Below, in pieces: positions 1-11,517 of a DNA stretch of 49,456 bases. A program made the translations under genes and the position numbers. Each line of letters opens with the position of its first letter. Positions within the stretch are counted from its first letter, which is position 1. Source of the stretch: Deinococcota bacterium. GTDB taxonomy: Bacteria; Deinococcota; Deinococci; Deinococcales; Trueperaceae. Location of the stretch: the NCBI GenBank assembly GCA_963170125.1, contig CAUJFI010000159.1, positions 1-49,456 on the forward strand, given 5' to 3'. Below the pieces are notes generated by a model. That model did not search any database. It saw only the letters and a list, made by a program, of their open reading frames with translations, and was not told the DNA's origin.

Positions 1-1
1 C

Positions 2-1900
2 CAGCGCAGCCGCCTCCCGGAGGAGTCGCTGTACTACGCGCAGCTGAAGCACGACGGCACGCTGCCGATCATCGGCGTCAACACGTTCCTCGCCGGCAAC
101 GGCGCGACCGACGACGTGCACGGCGCCGAGCTCATCCGCTCGACCGAGGACGAGAAGCAGGCTCAGGTGCAGGCAGTGCGCGCCTTCCTCGAGCGCAACG
201 AGGCGCGGCGTCCGGAGGTGCTTGCCCAATTGCAGCGCACGGCGGCGGCGGGCGGCGACCCGGTGGAACGCCTGCAACACGACGAGACGAACCCGTGGCT
301 CTACCTGGAGGCGGCGCGCGCCGCCGCGCCCGGAAGCACGGAGGAGAGTCGCTTCGTCGACGGCGCACTGCGCAACGCCGTGACGTTCTATGAACGCGCC
401 CAGCTCGCGCGCGAGTTCATGCGTTTCTCGCCCCAGAAGCGCGAGGAGGCCGCCACGGCCATGTACGCGGCGCTCGACGACTTCGTCGCGCGCGGCTATC
501 GGGCGGAGCTCCTCTTCGACCAGGACCTGGCAGACGCCTACGGCTTCCCCTTGGGCGCCATGACCGCTGCCCTCGGCAGGGGCGACGTCCAGTCCGCCGG
601 CTTCTGGGCCGATTGGGTCTACCTCCTCGCGACGCCTGCCGTCCCGCAGACGCAGGCAGCCTTGGCGGAGTACGCCGCGTACTTGCGCGCCGACGGCCAA
701 CGCGAGGCCTCGAACCTGTGGCGGGAGCGCGCTCGGGAAGGGGCCGGCTTCGACCTGGCCGCGTCCGTGCGCAAGGTGGCCCTCGACGTCGGCAGGACCG
801 GCTGGTACGGGGTCGTCGCCATCCTCGTCGCGCTGCTCGCCCTGTACGTCGCACTGGCCGCCAAGTACTGGCGTCCGCAGACCCTCAACCTGCGCAGGCG
901 CTCCAGCAAGCCCGGGTTGAGCGCGCGGCTCTTCTTCCTGCGCTACGCGACGTTCACCGAGAAGCTCGTCGCCGTGATGCTGCTGGCCGCGGCCATGGCG
1001 CTCGCCGCCCTGCACGGCTGGGCGCGGGAAGGCGACTCGCTGCCGACCGCGTGGGGCTCCGGCTCGCTCGCCTCGGTGCCGGCGCTCGACGCCCTCGCCC
1101 GGTTGAACAGTACCGGCTCGGAGGCCGCGTTCGTGTTGGGCTTCGCCGAGCAGAGCTCCGGCGCCGACGACCCGGCCGCGGTCGCGTACCGCGCCGCCGG
1201 TGATGACGCCGACGCCGTCAACAACCTGGGGGCGCTGCTCGGCGATCAGGCGCTCTACCAGCGCGCCCTCGAGCTCAAGCCCGGGTTGGGCGCGGCGAGC
1301 TTCAACACGGGTCGCGCCGCGAACCCGTCGCGGCTCATGGCCACGTTCGCGCCGGACGCGCCGGCGCTGGTCGTGCCGGATGAGACGCGGCTACGCAGCG
1401 CCGTGGCCGGGACCTTCCAGACGGCGTTGGCGGCCATGTTCACCAACCCTTGGGCGAGCCTCACGGGCCTGGCCGGGGTGACGCTGCCGCGGTGGGCGTG
1501 GTCGATCGTCGTGATCGCCTTCCTCCTGCTCGCCCTCCTCAACGTCGTGATGCTGCTCCTGCCCCGCCCGCGCGAGGCGCGTAACGCGCCGCGGACCCCC
1601 CTGTATCACCTCCTCGCCATCCTCCTCCCCGGCACGGGCCAGGCCGACGAGCTGTGGGGCGTGCTCCTCTCCGTCCCGTGGGCCGTCTTCGGCGTCGACC
1701 TGCTGCTGCACTACCTCACCGTCGGCCCGGACCCGGCCATGAGCTTGATGACCGACACGGTCGCTCTGACAGTCATCTACCTCGTCAACCTGGTGGCGTA
1801 CTTCGTAGAGCTGGCCTCCTACCGCCGGCGCATGCGGGCCCTCAAGCAGAACGACCCCGAGACGGCCGGCGCTTACGGCATGCGCAGGCTCGGCGCCTGA
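2..1900 (+). CDS. B12-dependent acyl-CoA mutase C-terminal fragment fused in frame to a membrane protein (5' partial)
   Basis: The reading frame is open from the left edge, so the true start lies outside. The first ~85 residues carry motifs of the C-terminal part of IcmF/methylmalonyl-CoA mutase proteins: LPIIGVNTFL, then STEDEKQAQ and an LAQLQR helix. At about base 260 the match stops, just before the usual last ~35 residues of that family (ending in a GGQYRRN-type tail), and the frame runs on into an unrelated protein. That part has a helical, TPR-like segment, a membrane span near WYGVVAILVALLALYV, a second span after FTEKLVAVM, a loop with NLGALLGDQALYQRALEL (TPR-like), and about four C-terminal spans. 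I do not recognise the membrane protein or its role. The junction lies in a GGC-rich stretch, so a deletion, a real gene fusion or an assembly join are all possible. A GTG at 116 could be picked as a start by gene callers but lies inside the mutase region. Confidence 0.6.
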   Translation, partial: QRSRLPEESLYYAQLKHDGTLPIIGVNTFLAGNGATDDVHGAELIRSTEDEKQAQVQAVRAFLERNEARRPEVLAQLQRTAAAGGDPVERLQHDETNPWLYLEAARAAAPGSTEESRFVDGALRNAVTFYERAQLAREFMRFSPQKREEAATAMYAALDDFVARGYRAELLFDQDLADAYGFPLGAMTAALGRGDVQSAGFWADWVYLLATPAVPQTQAALAEYAAYLRADGQREASNLWRERAREGAGFDLAASVRKVALDVGRTGWYGVVAILVALLALYVALAAKYWRPQTLNLRRRSSKPGLSARLFFLRYATFTEKLVAVMLLAAAMALAALHGWAREGDSLPTAWGSGSLASVPALDALARLNSTGSEAAFVLGFAEQSSGADDPAAVAYRAAGDDADAVNNLGALLGDQALYQRALELKPGLGAASFNTGRAANPSRLMATFAPDAPALVVPDETRLRSAVAGTFQTALAAMFTNPWASLTGLAGVTLPRWAWSIVVIAFLLLALLNVVMLLLPRPREARNAPRTPLYHLLAILLPGTGQADELWGVLLSVPWAVFGVDLLLHYLTVGPDPAMSLMTDTVALTVIYLVNLVAYFVELASYRRRMRALKQNDPETAGAYGMRRLGA

Positions 1901-1910
1901 GCCTCTAGCC

Positions 1911-2831
1911 GTGGGGGAGCAGCGGCAGGTCCAGGTCGGTTACGCGTTGGTCGCGTTCGCCGCCCTACTGTGGGCCTTGCTCGGCGTGTTCTCCAAGAGC
2001 CTGCTGGGCAGCGGCCTGACGCCGACGGAGATCGCGTTCTGGCGCGCCGCCATCGGGGGCGCGCTGTTCGCCGTCCACGCGGCGTTTGAAGGCGGCCTGC
2101 GCCTGCACCGCGGCTCGGACGCGCTGGCGTTCGCCGCCTTCGCGCTGGTCGGCGTCACACTCTTCTACACGGCGCTCAACCTGGCCATCCAGGCGGGCGG
2201 CGTCAGCCTCGCCTTCATCCTGCTGTACTCGGCACCCGCGTTCGTGGCCATCCTCGCCGCGCTGCTCCTCGGCGAGCGCCTGACGCCGACGAAGGCCGCG
2301 CTCGTGGCCATGTCGGTCGCCGGGGTCGTGATGGTGGCGCAAGGCGGCGACTCCGGCATGACCGTCAGCGCGCGCAGCGTCACGTGGGGCCTCGTGGCCG
2401 GCGCCTCTTATGCGAGCTACTACCTGTTCGGCAAGTGGGTGCTTGCGCGTTACCGACCGGCGACCGTCTACGCCATCGTCCTGCCGATCGGAGCCCTCGG
2501 GTTGGCGCCCCTGACGCCCTTCGCCGCGCTGACCGATCCGGCGCCGCGGACCTGGCTACTCCTGGTCCTCATGGCCGCGCTCTCCACCTACTTGGCGTAC
2601 TTCGTGTACTACACGGGCCTCAAGCGCGTGGAGGCCTCGCGCGCCGTGCTCGTGGCGACCATCGAGCCCGTCGTGGCGGCCGTTCTGGCCGCGTGGCTCT
2701 TCGGCGAGAGGCTCGGGGCGCTCGGCGTCGTCGGCGGCGCGCTTATCGTCGGCGCCGCCATGCTGTCGACGCTCCCGCGGCGCGCGTTCGGTCGGCGGGC
2801 TACCGCCGACTCACGCGCGGCCGGCCCCTGA
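1911..2831 (+). CDS. EamA/DMT-family transporter
   Basis: A 306-residue integral membrane protein with two tandem EamA domains, five predicted membrane helices each: residues ~5-145 and ~155-290. Typical DMT features are seen: an N-terminal helix with ALLWALLGVFSK, F-W-R-A after it, ALNLAIQAGGVSLAFILLY at the end of helix 4, and the repeat copy YTGLKRVEASRAVLVATIEPVVAAVLAAWLFGE, which is the classic second-half signature. Family members export or exchange amino acids, metabolites or drugs; the substrate cannot be read from sequence. The GTG start lies 10 nt after the preceding stop, so it is probably co-transcribed with the upstream membrane protein. No clear Shine-Dalgarno is visible. The C-terminal ~20 residues are Arg-rich and cytoplasmic by the positive-inside rule. 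Confidence 0.88.
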   Translation: MGEQRQVQVGYALVAFAALLWALLGVFSKSLLGSGLTPTEIAFWRAAIGGALFAVHAAFEGGLRLHRGSDALAFAAFALVGVTLFYTALNLAIQAGGVSLAFILLYSAPAFVAILAALLLGERLTPTKAALVAMSVAGVVMVAQGGDSGMTVSARSVTWGLVAGASYASYYLFGKWVLARYRPATVYAIVLPIGALGLAPLTPFAALTDPAPRTWLLLVLMAALSTYLAYFVYYTGLKRVEASRAVLVATIEPVVAAVLAAWLFGERLGALGVVGGALIVGAAMLSTLPRRAFGRRATADSRAAGP

Positions 2832-2854
2832 TCGAACGCCGCCCGCGCCAGCCG

Positions 2855-2884
2855 TTGACGCCCATCTCCGTCCGGTGCTATCGT
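2855..2884 (+). promoter_or_regulatory. Probable argG promoter
   Basis: TTGACG (2855-2860), 18-nt spacer, extended -10 TGC-TATCGT (TG at 2876-2877, hexamer 2879-2884). Transcription would start near 2891, giving a leader of about 257 nt before argG, long for this genome. Confidence 0.5.
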
Positions 2885-2941
2885 CGCAACGTTATCAGTC
2901 GGCTTGCATAAGCATCCGCTGATGGCCGAGCAACGACCGTG

Positions 2942-3007
2942 ATGGCAAGCACCCTTCGCCCCCACCACCTCCGCACCCGCAACCACAGACGAGACCGACG
3001 TAGCTGA
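2942..3007 (+). CDS. Candidate Arg-rich leader peptide upstream of argG
   Basis: A 21-codon ORF in the argG leader with 7 arginines, ending HRRDRRS; the last four Arg codons are AGA, CGA, CGA and CGT rather than the CGC/CGG favoured nearby. It is joined through a TGATG overlap to a 6-codon ORF at 2922-2942 (MAEQRP) that could start it by coupling. A 7-bp hairpin follows at 3045-3075. This is the layout of a ribosome-mediated attenuator sensing charged tRNA-Arg. Caution: non-coding frames in GC-rich DNA are often Arg-rich, there is no Shine-Dalgarno, and no U-tract terminator is seen. Existence and role are inference. Confidence 0.35.
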   Translation: MASTLRPHHLRTRNHRRDRRS

Positions 3008-3044
3008 ACGCGTCGCGCCACCGCACCGGGACGGTCGACATCGG

Positions 3045-3075
3045 CCGAACGGAGCGGAGGGGCCGCCGCGTTCGG
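3045..3075 (+). other. Hairpin in the argG leader
   Basis: CCGAACG (3045-3051) pairs perfectly with CGTTCGG (3069-3075) around a 17-nt loop. It lies between the Arg-rich small ORF and argG. No U-run follows, so it is not a standard terminator, but it could be one arm of an alternative-structure switch. Confidence 0.4.
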
Positions 3076-3147
3076 TGCCTATGGCGGTCGCGTTCGTCGC
3101 AAGGCGAGTCGACGGGGTCGAGAACATCGAAGCTTAGGAGAAGGCGC

Positions 3148-4371
<1,224 letters not shown>

Positions 4372-4383
4372 GGGCCGACCGAC

Positions 4384-4866
4384 GTGGCGAGCGCCGCCGT
4401 ACTGCCTAAGAAACCGGGTACAGACTACGTGCCGCCCAGGCTGCGCGAGGCGAACGCCGCCGACGCGCCGGGCCTGGCGGCCCTCTACGCCGTCACCAGG
4501 CCGCAGGCGAAGCTGGGGGCCGGCGCGCTGCGCGAGTGGCTCTCGCGCGGGCGGGCGCTCCTCGTCGAGGACGCCGACGGCCGGGTCCTGGCCGCGCTCA
4601 GGCACTGGGAGGAAGGCGACGGCTGGCGCGTAGAGCCGATCGTCACCCACCCCGAGCACCGCGGGCAAGGCTACGGCCGCTGGCTCATGACCATGCTCGA
4701 GGCGGACGCCATCCGCTCGAACATCCCGTTCCTCGCCGTGACGCTGACGGACACCACGGTCCTGCCCTACTACCAGCGCCTCGGGTACCGGCCTCTCGGG
4801 GATGACCGGCAGGAGCTGGGCAAGCGCGTCGGAGGCGTGTGGCAAAGGACGGCGGGCCCGGGGTGA
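4384..4866 (+). CDS. GNAT-family N-acetyltransferase between argG and argH
   Basis: A 160-residue GNAT-fold protein. The acetyl-CoA-binding motif A is clear: [20 protein letters not shown] (R/Q-x-x-G-x-G/A form), followed by the usual beta5 and YYQRLGYRP near the C-terminus. The acceptor is unknown. Its place between argG and argH suggests an arginine-linked substrate, but a true N-acetylglutamate synthase-like gene already follows argH, so this one may act on another amine. It starts with GTG 12 nt after argG and its TGA overlaps the preferred argH GTG start (GTGA at 4863-4866), implying translational coupling. Confidence 0.85.
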   Translation: MASAAVLPKKPGTDYVPPRLREANAADAPGLAALYAVTRPQAKLGAGALREWLSRGRALLVEDADGRVLAALRHWEEGDGWRVEPIVTHPEHRGQGYGRWLMTMLEADAIRSNIPFLAVTLTDTTVLPYYQRLGYRPLGDDRQELGKRVGGVWQRTAGPG

Positions 4867-6311
4867 CGGCGTCCGACCCGAAGCAGGCTCCAGAGCCGCC
4901 GGGCGCGGCCAGGGCGTCCAGCATGTGGGGCGGCCGGTTCGCGGAGGCCACGGACGCGCTCGTCCAGCGCGTCAACGCCTCCATCGGGGTGGACCAGGCC
5001 ATGGCGGAGGACGACCTCCTCGGCTCCATCGCCCACGCGCGCATGCTCATGCGCCAGGGCATCCTGACGGAGGCCGAGGGCGAAGCCATGGTCGCCGGCC
5101 TGCGGCAGCTCCTTACCGAGGTGCGCGCGGGCAAGGTCGAGTGGCGCGAGGAGCTCGAGGACGTGCACATGAACCTCGAGTCCGTGCTCACGCAGCGCCT
5201 CGGGCCCGTCGGCGGCAAGCTGCATACGGCGCGCAGCAGGAACGACCAGGTCGCGACGGACGCGCGGCTCCACCTCGCGCGGCGGGGCGCGGAAGTGCGC
5301 GGCCTGGTGATCGAGCTGCGCCGCGTCATCGTGCGCCTGGCTGCGGAGCACATCGACGTGATCATGCCGGGCTACACGCACCTGCAGGTAGCGCAGCCCG
5401 TGCGCTTCGCCCATCACCTCCTCGCATACCAGGAGATGCTCGAGCGCGACCAGGGGCGGCTCGAGGACGCGCTCAAGCGCGCCGACGTGTCGCCGCTCGG
5501 CGCCGGCGCCCTCGCCGGCACGACCTTCCCAATCGACCGCGCCTACACCGCCGAGCTCCTAGGCTTCGGCGCCGTGGCCGGCAACTCGATGGACGCCGTC
5601 TCCGATCGCGACTACATGCTCGAGACCCTGTCGGCACTCGCGATCCTGATGATGCACCTGTCGCGCCTGAGCGAGGAGCTCATCGTCTGGTCGACGAGCG
5701 AGTTCGGCTTCGTGACGTTGAGCGACGCCTACACGACGGGCAGCTCGATCATGCCTCAGAAGAAGAACCCCGACGTCTGCGAGCTCGTGCGCGGCAAGAC
5801 GGGCCGCGTGTACGGCGCCCTCATGGGTCTGCTGACGGTCATGAAGGGGCTCCCCCTCACGTACAACAAGGACATGCAGGAGGACAAGGAGGGGCTGTTC
5901 GACGCGCTCTCCACGGCGTCCGACTGCCTGCGCCTCTACATCGGCATGCTCCCGACCATGCGCGTCAACGCAGCCCGCATGCGCGAGGCCGCCAGCCGGG
6001 CGTACTCCAACGCCACCGACCTGGCCGACTACCTCGCGCGGCGCGGCCTCCCCTTCCGTGAGGCGCACCACGTCGTCGGTCGGCTCGTGGCCACCGCCAT
6101 CGAGCGCGGCGTGCCGCTCGAGGCGCTGAGCCTCGAGGAGCTGCGGGCCGAGGACCCGCGCATCGAGGCCGACGTCTACGCGGCCCTCGACCTCGAGACC
6201 GTGGTGGACGCCAGGCGCTCCTACGGCGGGACGGCACGTGAGCGCGTGCTGGAGCGGATCGCGGCCGCGGAGGCCGAGCTGGCGGGACTGAACGACGAGG
6301 GTAGGCCATGA
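4863..6311 (+). CDS. argH: Argininosuccinate lyase
   Basis: Cleaves argininosuccinate into arginine and fumarate; member of the fumarase/aspartase superfamily, active as a cytoplasmic tetramer. Family marks are all present: [11 protein letters not shown] at the N-terminus, [12 protein letters not shown], and the signature loop [11 protein letters not shown] (GSSxMPxKxN) holding the catalytic Ser. From the GTG at 4863 the protein is 482 residues, normal for the family with ~20 extra N-terminal residues. I chose 4863 because it overlaps the upstream stop as GTGA; GTG 4839 and ATG 4923 (just at the conserved MWGGRF) are alternatives. Its own stop overlaps the next ATG (ATGA, 6308-6311). Confidence 0.96.
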   Translation: MTASDPKQAPEPPGAARASSMWGGRFAEATDALVQRVNASIGVDQAMAEDDLLGSIAHARMLMRQGILTEAEGEAMVAGLRQLLTEVRAGKVEWREELEDVHMNLESVLTQRLGPVGGKLHTARSRNDQVATDARLHLARRGAEVRGLVIELRRVIVRLAAEHIDVIMPGYTHLQVAQPVRFAHHLLAYQEMLERDQGRLEDALKRADVSPLGAGALAGTTFPIDRAYTAELLGFGAVAGNSMDAVSDRDYMLETLSALAILMMHLSRLSEELIVWSTSEFGFVTLSDAYTTGSSIMPQKKNPDVCELVRGKTGRVYGALMGLLTVMKGLPLTYNKDMQEDKEGLFDALSTASDCLRLYIGMLPTMRVNAARMREAASRAYSNATDLADYLARRGLPFREAHHVVGRLVATAIERGVPLEALSLEELRAEDPRIEADVYAALDLETVVDARRSYGGTARERVLERIAAAEAELAGLNDEGRP

Positions 6312-6847
6312 ACGTGACCGTGCGGCCGGCCAGGGCGGAGGACGTTCCCCTGATCTTCGAGAACATCGGCTATTGGGCGAGCCAGGGACGCATGCTCGTG
6401 CGCCCGATGCAGAACATCTTCGAGAACCTCCGCGACTTCTTCGTCGCCGAGGTCGACGACGGCAGCGGCCCGCGCTTCGCCGGCAACGGCGCCATGCACA
6501 TCCTCTGGGGCGACATCGCCGAGGTGCGCGGCCTGGCCGTGGCGCCCGACGTGCGCGCTCGCGGGGTCGGCCGGGCGCTCGTCGAGGCGTGCGAGCACGA
6601 GGCGCGGCGCGTCGGCATCCCGCTCCTCTTCGCATGGACCTACGAGGTGGAGTTCTTCGAGCGCTGCGGCTTCACCCTCATCGACAAGACCCGCGACCTG
6701 CACCCCCGAGTGTGGTCCGAATGCCTGCGCTGCCCCTTCTACGTCGGCTGCAACGAGAACGGGGTGATCAAGCGCATGGACGGCGTCGCGACCCCTCACA
6801 ACCTGCCGGAGCCACCGCCGGCGCAGGTGCCGCCCGGCATCCGCTGA
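6308..6847 (+). CDS. argA: Short-type N-acetylglutamate synthase (GNAT)
   Basis: A 179-residue GNAT protein resembling the short N-acetylglutamate synthases (COG1246, GNAT domain without the kinase-like domain), which acetylate glutamate to begin arginine synthesis. Seen: N-terminal [57 protein letters not shown] (motif A), [12 protein letters not shown], and the family's C-terminal Cys cluster [10 protein letters not shown]. The C-terminal ~35 residues are extra and proline-rich. The start overlaps the argH stop as ATGA, with GAGGGTAGG just upstream, so it is coupled to argH. Position and motifs agree well; allosteric arginine control cannot be judged from sequence. Confidence 0.85.
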   Translation: MNVTVRPARAEDVPLIFENIGYWASQGRMLVRPMQNIFENLRDFFVAEVDDGSGPRFAGNGAMHILWGDIAEVRGLAVAPDVRARGVGRALVEACEHEARRVGIPLLFAWTYEVEFFERCGFTLIDKTRDLHPRVWSECLRCPFYVGCNENGVIKRMDGVATPHNLPEPPPAQVPPGIR

Positions 6848-6884
6848 CTACCGGCGCGCACGGTTCGCCTCAGGGCGCTGCCGG

Positions 6885-6890
6885 TATAGT
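6885..6890 (+). promoter_or_regulatory. -10 box of a leaderless ansA transcript
   Basis: TATAGT ends 6 nt before the GTG at 6897, so transcription should start at or next to that codon. Confidence 0.55.
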
Positions 6891-6896
6891 CGCGTG

Positions 6897-7907
6897 GTGA
6901 CCAAGAAGGTCCTCCTAGCCCACACAGGCGGAACGATAGGCATGCGTAGAGGGGAGCGGGGCTACGCCCCGAGCGCCGGCTACCTGGCGGAGCTCCTGGC
7001 GCGCATGCCGGAGCTGAGCGACCCGTCGCTCCCCAGCGTCGAGCTCGTCGAGTTCGCGCCGCTGCTCGACTCGGCCGACATGGTGCCGTCCGACTGGTCG
7101 CGGATCGCCGCGGAGATTGCGCGGCGCCACGACGAGGTCGATGGCGTCGTCGTCTTGCACGGCACCGACACGATGGCGTTCACCGCTTCCGCCCTCTCGT
7201 TCATGCTCGAAGGGCTCGCCAAGCCCGTCATCGTCACCGGCTCCCAGGTCCCGTTGGCCGAACTGCGCTCCGACGCGCGCGAGAACCTGATCGCCTCGCT
7301 GCAGGTCGCCGCCATGCCCGGGCTGCACGAGGTCTGCGTCTACTTCTCCGGTCGCCTCTTGCGCGGCAACCGCGTCACCAAGGTGTCGGCCACCGGCTTC
7401 GACGCGTTCGAGTCGCCCAACGAGGCGCCCCTCGCGACGGTCGGGGTCGACATCGCGTTGCGGCAGGGGGCCGCGCGCCCTGCCCGGCCCGGCCGCCTCG
7501 CGGTCCGCGAGCTGCGTGACGTCACGGTCGCGGCCGTGCGCCTCTTCCCGGGCGTCAGCGCCCGGTTCATGGCGCACGTCCTGCAAGAGCCCCTCGAGGG
7601 GCTCGTGCTCGAGACATACGGAGCGGGCAACGCCCCCACGCGCGACCCGCGCCTGCTGGCCGAGCTGGCCGCCGCGGTGGCACGTGGCGTGGTCGTGGTC
7701 AACACGACGCAGTGCCTGCGCGGGCGCGTCGACATGCGCGGCTACGCCACGGGCACGGCGCTCGCGGAGGCCGGCGTGACGGGCGGCGCCGACATGACGC
7801 CTGAGGCCGCGCTCACCAAGCTGATCTACCTCCTTGGCAGCGGCATGGCGCCCGATGAGGCGCGCGCCGCCATGGCCCGCGACCTGCGCGGGGAGTTGAC
7901 CGAGTGA
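6897..7907 (+). CDS. ansA: Type I L-asparaginase
   Basis: Hydrolyses L-asparagine to aspartate and ammonia. Both catalytic threonine motifs are present: LLAHTGGTIGM near the N-terminus and VVLHGTDTMAFTA (residues ~84-96), with GSQVPL and the SDARENL region after it. At 336 residues without a signal peptide, it is most likely a cytoplasmic type I enzyme. The start is set by the -10 box TATAGT that lies 6 nt upstream of GTG 6897; the GTG at 6894 would give two more residues. The stop overlaps the next gene's GTG (GTGA), so ansA, vanZ and possibly more are one unit. It may feed aspartate to ArgG, but that link is inference. Confidence 0.93.
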   Translation: MTKKVLLAHTGGTIGMRRGERGYAPSAGYLAELLARMPELSDPSLPSVELVEFAPLLDSADMVPSDWSRIAAEIARRHDEVDGVVVLHGTDTMAFTASALSFMLEGLAKPVIVTGSQVPLAELRSDARENLIASLQVAAMPGLHEVCVYFSGRLLRGNRVTKVSATGFDAFESPNEAPLATVGVDIALRQGAARPARPGRLAVRELRDVTVAAVRLFPGVSARFMAHVLQEPLEGLVLETYGAGNAPTRDPRLLAELAAAVARGVVVVNTTQCLRGRVDMRGYATGTALAEAGVTGGADMTPEAALTKLIYLLGSGMAPDEARAAMARDLRGELTE

Positions 7908-8305
7908 GGGCCCCGAGCGGCACGGGAGCCCCTTGGCGCGAGCGCGCACCCTGGCTCAAGTGGCTCGGCTGGTGCCTGGCCGCGGCCTGGGCGGGCTTCC
8001 TCTTCATGCAGTCGAGCTCCTCGACCGCCGGGTCGTTCCTCGCCAACTTCCCGCCCGGCTCGGACAAGGTCGTTCACGCCGCCGCCTTCGGCGTGCTGGC
8101 CGCCCTCGTCACCCTGGCGAGCGGGCGGCCACTCGTCGGCGTGCTCGCCGCCTTGCTGTACGGAGTCTCCGACGAGATCCACCAGTGGTTCGTGCCCGAG
8201 CGCGCCACCGAGCTGCTCGACGTGGTCGCCGACACGGTAGGAGGGGCCGTAGGCGCCCTCGCCGTCGACTTCGTAGCCCGCAAGCGCCACCGCGGGTCAT
8301 TATGA
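7904..8305 (+). CDS. VanZ-family membrane protein
   Basis: A 133-residue protein with four likely membrane spans. The VanZ-domain signature SDEIHQWFVPERATELLDVVAD followed by GG-x-x-G is complete, and an upstream SDKVVHAAAFG matches the conserved D-K-x-x-H region. VanZ itself gives low-level teicoplanin resistance; most family members are of unknown function in the cell envelope. GTG start overlaps the ansA stop; GGGGAG lies about 8 nt upstream. The 3' end carries the -10 box of the next gene, proC. Confidence 0.87.
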   Translation: MRAPSGTGAPWRERAPWLKWLGWCLAAAWAGFLFMQSSSSTAGSFLANFPPGSDKVVHAAAFGVLAALVTLASGRPLVGVLAALLYGVSDEIHQWFVPERATELLDVVADTVGGAVGALAVDFVARKRHRGSL

Positions 8306-8306
8306 T
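8301..8306 (+). promoter_or_regulatory. -10 box of a leaderless proC transcript
   Basis: TATGAT, followed by 7 nt and then the proC ATG. The box overlaps the last codon and stop of the VanZ gene. Confidence 0.55.
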
Positions 8307-8313
8307 TGACGCC

Positions 8314-9137
8314 ATGTCGGAAACCAGCCCTGAACCCCGCGGCCGAACGGGCCCGCGGTTGGTCATCGTCGGCGCCGGCAAGATGGGCGGGGCCGTGCTG
8401 CAGGGCGCTATCGCCGCCGGGGCGCTCGAGCGCTCCGACGTCGCCATCTTCCACCCGAACCAGCGACGGCTCGCCGAGCTCTCCGAGCGCTTCGGGGTAG
8501 CGGGCGTCGACGCCGCCGGCCTGCACGAGGCCGAGCACGTGCTGCTCGGGATCAAGCCGCAGTCCTTCGCCTCCGTGGCGCCGATCGTAGCGCAGCCGCG
8601 CTCCGCGTTCATCTCGTTGATGGCCGGGGTCACGTCCGAGACGATCGCCAGGCGGGTGGGCTCGAAGCGCGTGATCCGCGCCATGCCCAACCTCGGCGCG
8701 AGCCTCGGGGTCGGGGCCACGGCGCTCGCCTGGCTGCCGGAGTCCACCTCGGAGGACGTGGCCCTGGCCCGCCGTCTGTTCGGTGCCGTCGGCCGCGTCT
8801 ACGACCTGCGCGAGGAGCTGTTCGACGCCTTCACGGGCATGGCGGGCTCCGGTCCAGCCTACGTCGCCGTGGTCGCCGAGGCGCTGGCGGACGGGGGCGT
8901 ACGGGTCGGCCTCGACCGCTCCCTCGCCCGCGACGTGGCGCGGCAGCTGCTCCTCGCCTCCGCGCGGCTCCTGGAAACGAAGTATCCGAGCGAGTTGAAG
9001 GACGAGGTCTCATCGGCGGGCGGGACGGCCATAGCCGGGGTCCGGACGTTGGAGAAGCACCGCCTGCGCTTCGCCCTGATGGACGCCATCGAGGAGGCCA
9101 CTCGCCGCGCGGGCGAGCTGAGTCGCGAGGACGGCAA

Positions 9138-9141
<4 letters not shown>
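8314..9141 (+). CDS. proC: Pyrroline-5-carboxylate reductase
   Basis: Reduces pyrroline-5-carboxylate to proline with NAD(P)H, the last step of proline synthesis. A Rossmann motif opens the protein (VIVGAGKMGGAVL, residues ~15-27), then GIKPQSF, VIRAMPNLGA, FTGMAGSGPAYV and the family C-terminal signature DEVSSAGGTAIAGVRTLE. At 275 residues it is full length. The frame is open further upstream, but ATG 8314 is preferred because a TATGAT -10 box ends 7 nt before it, implying a leaderless mRNA, and because translation from there matches the family length. The stop overlaps the next start (GTGA). Confidence 0.96.
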
Positions 9142-11276
<2,135 letters not shown>

Positions 11277-11302
11277 CTAAGAGTGCCGTCAACGTCCGAG
11301 CG

Positions 11303-11357
11303 CGGGCACCTGTGCCCGTGGCCCGAACCGTTCGGGCACCCGAGCCTCGCGGCTCGG
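11303..11357 (+). other. Three consecutive hairpins between the two RNA copies
   Basis: CGGGCA/TGCCCG (11303-11318), GCCCGAA/TTCGGGC (11321-11337) and CCGAGC/GCTCGG (11340-11357), all perfect and back to back. They separate the two RNA domains and look like a rigid linker or an expression platform for copy 1. No U-run follows any of them. Confidence 0.55.
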
Positions 11358-11358
11358 A

Positions 11359-11430
11359 CTTGGAAGCGATGAAGCCTGTTCTGCATCTGGGCGCTTGGAA
11401 CAGGTGGAGCTAGTAGCGCAACCGGCCAAG
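11359..11430 (+). ncRNA. Structured RNA element, copy 2
   Basis: 72 nt with the same plan as copy 1. P1: CTTGG (11359-11363) with CCAAG (11426-11430). P2: CCTGTTC (11375-11381) with GAACAGG (11398-11404). Pseudoknot: GCGCT (11391-11395) with AGCGC (11415-11419). P1-to-P2 (16 nt) and P2-to-P1 (22 nt) distances equal those of copy 1. P2 sequence differs from copy 1 while pairing is kept, which is compensatory change and argues for a functional RNA fold. Confidence 0.6.
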
Positions 11431-11445
11431 GGACGTTCTCGGTTC

Positions 11446-11508
11446 AGTCGAAGCCGTTTCGACTAGCCGACAGCCGGGCGAGCGCCTCGCGAGGACGCCG
11501 AAGCGTCC
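11446..11508 (+). promoter_or_regulatory. Two hairpins between the RNA element and the GH26-like start (possible expression platform)
   Basis: AGTCGAA (11446-11452) pairs with TTCGACT (11458-11464), and GGACGC (11493-11498) with GCGTCC (11503-11508). The second covers a GAGG/AGGACG purine run 19-24 nt before the ATG and ends just upstream of GGGGA. It could hide or expose the ribosome-binding region. Inference from position only. Confidence 0.4.
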
Positions 11509-11517
11509 GGGGACTTG

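Noticed and set aside
2832..3147. ARG box (ArgR operator) upstream of argG
   Set aside because: No AT-rich palindromic pair of the TGAATWWWWATTCA type is present; only a short CATAAGCAT stretch near 2908-2915.
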